From contig NZ_RSEJ01000026.1 in the NCBI RefSeq assembly GCF_009910675.1, positions 1 through 64,000 of the forward strand: 64,000 nucleotides of DNA, given 5' to 3'. Positions within the stretch are counted from its first letter, which is position 1, and each line of letters begins with the position of its first letter. Shown one piece after another: positions 60,041 to 64,000 of this stretch. The DNA is from Photobacterium alginatilyticum. Lineage in GTDB: Bacteria > Pseudomonadota > Gammaproteobacteria > Enterobacterales > Vibrionaceae. The notes below the pieces were generated by a model. That model was not told the DNA's origin. It worked only from the letters and a program-made list of their open reading frames with translations, and did not search any database. The position numbers and the translations under genes are program-made.

Positions 60041-60988
60041 ATGCGAAAGTTGGTTGTTGCCAGTGTAGTGGCTTTGGCGTTAGCGGGGTGTAATTCAGGT
60101 TCATCAGATGGCAGTAGCAATACTGGTCAGTTCAACTTGGCGTTTTCAGATGCGCCAGTCGACGGTCTGAGCAAAGTTTGTGTTGCCTTTGATAAGATCA
60201 CGGTGCATCACACAAACGGTGGCGAGTCGAGCTGGGGAACAACGTCTTTTGCCTCAGATCAAAGTTCGGCGGAGTGTATTCCTGCTGGTCTTGCAATTCC
60301 GCAAGATAGCGATGGAAACCCGGCGTTTATGGTCATCAACCTGATGGCTTATCAAGGCGAACAGTCACTGCAGGTGTTGAGTGATGAGCAGATGGAAGCC
60401 GGCCAATATACTCAGATGCGCCTCTCGGTGCTTGAGAAAGGGAGTTACACTGATGGGACTCCGTACTCACATGTCGTAACAGATACAAGTGCTACTGAAG
60501 GGATCCGTGTTCCAAGCGGCGAGTTAAAACTTGATGGTTTCGATGTTCAGGCAAACGCAACTCAAGCCTATACACTGGAATTCGATTTGCGAAAGAGCAT
60601 GGTCGAAAATGCTAATGGCTACCAGCTAAAACCCCGTGGCGTACGTTTGGTGAATAATGAGAATGTCGCCACGATTTCTGGTGACGTTACACTGGGTGGC
60701 GGAGCTTGTGGCAACAACATTAATGATGCATTCGTTTATGTTTATACCGCGCCTACCGGTGGTGTTCATGGCGATCTGGGATCGGCCAATGAACCTTACA
60801 CGTCTGCTGGAGTTGACTCGGTGTCTGGTAAGTTTGAAGTCGGATATGTACCTTTAGGTAGCTATGACGTTGTCTTGGTATGTAACGGCAGTGAAGATGA
60901 CCCTGAAAATGCAGGGGACCAGTTAACAATCGATTCTAGCTTTGCTGACGAAGTACTGACGGCCAGCGGCCGAACGTTCACTTTCTAG
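60041..60988 (+). CDS. DUF4382 lipoprotein
   Basis: A 315-residue exported lipoprotein. Residues 1-17 form a lipoprotein signal with lipobox LALAGC (Cys17), followed by a Ser/Gly-rich linker. Residues about 30-190 match DUF4382 (FNLAFSDAPVDGLSKVCVAFDKITVH), and about 205-300 look like a second beta-sandwich (SGDVTLGGGACG), perhaps carboxypeptidase-regulatory-like. It would be anchored in the outer or inner membrane facing the periplasm. Function unknown. ATG 60041 follows GAGAG. It is monocistronic with its own terminator. Confidence 0.82.
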   Translation: MRKLVVASVVALALAGCNSGSSDGSSNTGQFNLAFSDAPVDGLSKVCVAFDKITVHHTNGGESSWGTTSFASDQSSAECIPAGLAIPQDSDGNPAFMVINLMAYQGEQSLQVLSDEQMEAGQYTQMRLSVLEKGSYTDGTPYSHVVTDTSATEGIRVPSGELKLDGFDVQANATQAYTLEFDLRKSMVENANGYQLKPRGVRLVNNENVATISGDVTLGGGACGNNINDAFVYVYTAPTGGVHGDLGSANEPYTSAGVDSVSGKFEVGYVPLGSYDVVLVCNGSEDDPENAGDQLTIDSSFADEVLTASGRTFTF

Positions 60989-60994
60989 TCATTG

Positions 60995-61023
60995 AAAACC
61001 CGCTATTACAGCGGGTTTTCTTT
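60995..61023 (+). terminator. rho-independent terminator
   Basis: AAAACCCGCT (60995-61004), loop ATTAC, AGCGGGTTTT (61010-61019), followed by CTTTT. Confidence 0.88.
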
Positions 61024-61200
61024 TAAATTATCACTATAAAATCAACTAATTATTCTCCGAATATCACATTTTTCATCCAGTTAAGGGCGTAGAATCTTTC
61101 GTTATCTCCTAAAGGAGTCAATATCAGCCCTCCAATTGTCTGTCATCGCCGCAGGACATTTATGAGGACTGATTGTCGAAAATAAGACTGGAGGGATACC

Positions 61201-62916
61201 ATGACGATAGGCAAATACCTGCGTTGGAAAGATGAAAATGGCAATGAATTCAGACCTGTTTCTCTAACCGGAACAGAGCTGCTTAATGACCGGACACTCA
61301 ACAAAAGTACTGCATTTACCTACGAGGAAAGAGAAGCTTTTCAGCTGAGTGGCTTGTTACCCCCGCGTGTTCAGACCTTTGATGACCAGCTTAACCGTGT
61401 CTATGACGGTTTCAGAAATGCATCGACGGATATCGAGAAGTATCTGTTCCTGCGTGCCCTCCAGGATCGAAACGAGACATTGTTCTATGCCTTGCTGTCT
61501 CGCCATATCGAAGAGATGACGCCGATCATCTATACCCCGACAGTGGGCAAGGCGTGTCAGGAGTTTAGTCACCGTTACCAGAAAGCGCGTGGTTTATACA
61601 TCACAGAAGACAACGTCGATAATATGGGCGAGCAGGCCCGTCACTTTACCGGTAAAGACATCAAAATTATCGTGGTAACAGACAGTCAGGGGATTTTGGG
61701 ACTGGGTGACCAAGGGGTTGGCGGCATGGGGATCCCAATCGGTAAGTTGTCGCTCTATACCTTGGGGGCGGGGATCCATCCTGCTCACTGTTTGCCGATT
61801 GCACTGGATGTGGGTACAGACAATCAGGATCTGCTGGACGATCCTATGTATCTGGGTGTACCTCGCAAGCGTATGCGCGGTGAAGAATACAAAACCTTTA
61901 TCAAGAAGTTTGTACGTCAGGTGAAGCAGCATTTCCCGAAAGCCGTGTTGCAATGGGAAGATTTCAGCAAGTCGAATGCGTTTGATAATCTGGCCGATTA
62001 CGAAGACTTCCTGCCTTCGTTCAATGATGATATTCAGGGCACGGGCTCGGTGGTACTTGCCGGTATTCTGGGCGCAGTCAAAATCAAGGATGAGTCACTC
62101 GTCGATCAATCGTATGTGGTTTACGGGGCCGGTGCCGGTGGAGTCGGGGTTGCCGATCAGATTTATGCTGGTTTGTTGAAGGAAGGCTGTTCTCATGCGG
62201 CAGCGCGAGACAAAATCTTCATTCTCGATTCTCAGGGGTTGGTCTTTGATGACCGTGAAGGGTTGGATGAATATAAGAAGCGTTATGCCAAGCCGCGCTC
62301 GATTGCAGAGACCTGGCATACCGAAGTGCTCGGCAAAGTATCACTGACAGAGTTGATCGACAATCACCCGGTTACGGTTTTGTTGGGAACCAGTGGCATT
62401 GGCGGTGCATTCAAAGAAGAGCATGTCCAGAAAATGATGGAGTATACCAAGCGTCCAATGGTATTCCCGCTATCCAACCCGACAGCAAATTGCGAGGCAC
62501 TTCCGGAAGATATCTATAAGTGGAGTGACGGGCAGGCTATCGTGGCGACAGGTAGTCCGTTTGATAATGTCAGCTACAACGGCTTTGAATACCGAATTGG
62601 GCAGGGTAACAATGTGTTTATCTTCCCGGGTGTTGGCCTGGCAGCCATTGTTTCTCGTACCAGGAAGATCAATTTGGATATGTTCACCATGGCTTCTTAT
62701 GCACTGGCCGAATGTGTATCCGAAGAAGATCTGGCAGCGGGTTGCGTTTATCCGCGGATCAGTGAGCTGAAAGATGTCTCGTTGCGTGTTGCGACCAGCA
62801 TTCTTTCCAATATGCAGGCGACGGATCCAAACAGCATTTTGCGAGGCAAAGATGTCGAGCAGGAGCTGGCCGAACATATGTGGGAACCGGCCTATTTGCC
62901 ATACCGCAGGGTGTGA
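61201..62916 (+). CDS. maeA: NAD-dependent malic enzyme MaeA
   Basis: A 571-residue enzyme that oxidatively decarboxylates malate to pyruvate with NAD. The malic enzyme signature FNDDIQGTGSVVLAGI near residues 278-293 carries metal-binding Asp residues. YTPTVGKACQEFSHRYQ near residue 111 and GLGDQGVGGMGIPIGKLSLY near 172 are malate-binding regions, and VVYGAGAGGVGVADQI is the NAD-binding loop. The length fits E. coli MaeA (565). GGAGGG lies six bases upstream of ATG 61201. It is monocistronic with its own terminator. Confidence 0.95.
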   Translation: MTIGKYLRWKDENGNEFRPVSLTGTELLNDRTLNKSTAFTYEEREAFQLSGLLPPRVQTFDDQLNRVYDGFRNASTDIEKYLFLRALQDRNETLFYALLSRHIEEMTPIIYTPTVGKACQEFSHRYQKARGLYITEDNVDNMGEQARHFTGKDIKIIVVTDSQGILGLGDQGVGGMGIPIGKLSLYTLGAGIHPAHCLPIALDVGTDNQDLLDDPMYLGVPRKRMRGEEYKTFIKKFVRQVKQHFPKAVLQWEDFSKSNAFDNLADYEDFLPSFNDDIQGTGSVVLAGILGAVKIKDESLVDQSYVVYGAGAGGVGVADQIYAGLLKEGCSHAAARDKIFILDSQGLVFDDREGLDEYKKRYAKPRSIAETWHTEVLGKVSLTELIDNHPVTVLLGTSGIGGAFKEEHVQKMMEYTKRPMVFPLSNPTANCEALPEDIYKWSDGQAIVATGSPFDNVSYNGFEYRIGQGNNVFIFPGVGLAAIVSRTRKINLDMFTMASYALAECVSEEDLAAGCVYPRISELKDVSLRVATSILSNMQATDPNSILRGKDVEQELAEHMWEPAYLPYRRV

Positions 62917-62938
62917 TCATTGATTGTTAAGATATAAC

Positions 62939-62967
62939 CAAAACCCGGTATCAATGCCGGGTTTTGT
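62939..62967 (+). terminator. rho-independent terminator of maeA
   Basis: AAACCCGG (62941-62948) pairs with CCGGGTTT (62957-62964) around a short loop, then TGTTTT. Confidence 0.85.
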
Positions 62968-62995
62968 TTTATCTGCGGATTAGAAGCTAAGTGTA

Positions 62996-63328
62996 CTAAA
63001 CCTGCCTGTTACGCTGCGCCCACGAACCGACAAAGACAAAAATCGCGACGACAAGGCAGATTAACCATTGGTTGGGTATGTGACTAAGCTGCTTGGCCAG
63101 CCAGGGAGAGACGGAAACAATCAAAAAGCCATACCCGAAGGCGTTGACCAGGATAAAGACTAGTGTACGGATGATAAAGTTGGTGCCGGAAAGTTGCCGT
63201 CTCAGTACCCGGTTAATATCGGCACCGAAAACAACGAGCAGACAAGCGACTATGGCCGTGGAAATTTCGCTTAGCCAGGGGCGAATAAACTGACCTGAGT
63301 CTGTCAGAAATTCAATCAGTAAGTTCAT
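62996..63328 (-). CDS. DUF3392 family membrane protein
   Basis: A 110-residue inner membrane protein with three hydrophobic helices (about residues 16-35, 50-70 and 83-103). The sequence matches DUF3392, a Vibrionaceae-type family of unknown function (FIRPWLSEISTAIVACLLVVFG, then LVFILVNAFGYG). The start at 63328 (MNLLIEFLTDSGQ) is chosen for family length; a longer frame to 63421 is unlikely. No functional clue comes from the neighbours. Confidence 0.78.
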   Translation of the reverse strand: MNLLIEFLTDSGQFIRPWLSEISTAIVACLLVVFGADINRVLRRQLSGTNFIIRTLVFILVNAFGYGFLIVSVSPWLAKQLSHIPNQWLICLVVAIFVFVGSWAQRNRQV

Positions 63329-63506
63329 GGATATAACTGTAATAACATGTGATTTTGCAAAGAATACTGGTTCTCCATGAATGTCTATACTGTCATGGAA
63401 CGAGCCTGTAAGCATGATCACATTTGGCTTGCTTTCAAAGGATTACTGGATCAGTGATATAATCGAGGTTTGAATACCTTTTCGTTATAGGTTTGTACTT
63501 CTTTCC

Positions 63507-63920
63507 ATGTTAACTATCTCCAATTCTGTCCAGCTCGCTGAGTGGGAAATCGAAATGTCAGCTATTCGCGCTCAGGGGGCGGGAGGCCAGAATGTGAATA
63601 AGGTCTCCAGCGCGATTCATCTTCGATTTGATATAAAGCGTTCATCCCTTCCTGCTTTTTATAAAGAACGCTTGCTGAAACTCTCTGACCACCGTATTAC
63701 AAAAGATGGGATTATCATCATCAAGGCCCAGCAATATCGGACTCAGGAACAGAATAGGGAAGATGCATTATTACGGCTCAAGGAGTTGATCCAGGCATCA
63801 GTTGTCCAGCAAAAAGCACGACGGGCAACCAAGCCGACTAAAGGCTCCCAGAAACGCAGAATGGATAAAAAAACGCAGCGCGGCCAAACAAAGACCCTCA
63901 GAGGTAAGGTTAAGTTTTGA
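63507..63920 (+). CDS. arfB: alternative ribosome-rescue factor ArfB (peptidyl-tRNA hydrolase)
   Basis: A 137-residue release-factor-like protein that frees ribosomes stalled on mRNAs without stop codons. The catalytic GGQ lies at residues 26-28 (RAQGAGGQNVNKVSSAIHLRF). The basic C-terminal tail (KARRATKPTKGSQKRRMDKK) inserts in the mRNA entry channel. The length and motifs match E. coli YaeJ (140). It is monocistronic. Confidence 0.95.
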   Translation: MLTISNSVQLAEWEIEMSAIRAQGAGGQNVNKVSSAIHLRFDIKRSSLPAFYKERLLKLSDHRITKDGIIIIKAQQYRTQEQNREDALLRLKELIQASVVQQKARRATKPTKGSQKRRMDKKTQRGQTKTLRGKVKF

Positions 63921-64000
63921 GCAGGTTAACAGTTTGATTCTTTAGTCCGTGAAAGATTACTGAATAGGGTTTAATTTCGTTCCTAACATAATGATATGTA

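Noticed and set aside
1..64000. CRISPR array, prophage or integron
   Set aside because: No regularly spaced direct repeats, cas genes, integrase or phage structural genes were seen.

Overview
The window looks like chromosomal DNA of a marine gammaproteobacterium of the Vibrionaceae, most likely Photobacterium. This is an inference from familiar Vibrionaceae-type proteins (RNase II, DeaD/CsdA, MaeA, ArfB, DUF3392, ModE, a MalEFGK system with MalT-type boxes) and a Photobacterium/Vibrio-like base composition. No rRNA, CRISPR array, integrase, transposase or replication origin was seen.

Layout. 1-262 is a palindromic, MITE-like repeat. 586-1776 is a cation:proton antiporter. 1846-13215 is a maltodextrin region: a first malE with a GH133-type debranching enzyme, an esterase-like hydrolase, malK, and divergently a second malE with malF and malG, with MalT- and CRP-like sites upstream of both malE genes. 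13343-13690 is a candidate small RNA unit. 13709-21994 holds two diguanylate cyclases, a DUF1415 protein, RNase II and the cold-shock helicase DeaD. 22291-30980 is a small secondary-metabolism island: a methyltransferase, a C-A-T-E-C nonribosomal peptide synthetase whose A-domain code reads as threonine, a LysR regulator and a FabG-like reductase. 31402-32864 has a cold-shock protein and an atypical SDR. 32963-39233 is a complete ribose operon rbsDACBKR on the minus strand with LacI-type operators. 39442-41530 has a small membrane protein, ModE, a DsrE-like protein and a peptide deformylase. 41644-44545 has a divergent POT-family transporter and an M18 aminopeptidase.

The highlight is 45511-59872, a self-contained glycine reductase and selenocysteine island: trxB, trxA, two tandem grdA selenoprotein genes, grdC, grdD, selD, grdE, grdB, then grdX on the other strand, tRNA-Sec (selC), selA and selB. 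Four genes contain in-frame UGA codons that must be read as selenocysteine (grdA1, grdA2, selD, grdB); a conventional gene caller would split or truncate them. Together these genes would reduce glycine to acetyl phosphate and ammonia (Stickland metabolism, best known from clostridia) with electrons from the dedicated thioredoxin system, and would make and insert the selenocysteine required. The upstream peptide transporter and aminopeptidase could feed it amino acids.

The window ends with a DUF4382 lipoprotein, NAD-malic enzyme maeA, a DUF3392 membrane protein and the ribosome-rescue factor arfB. A second MITE-like repeat sits at 55070-55302 between grdB and grdX.
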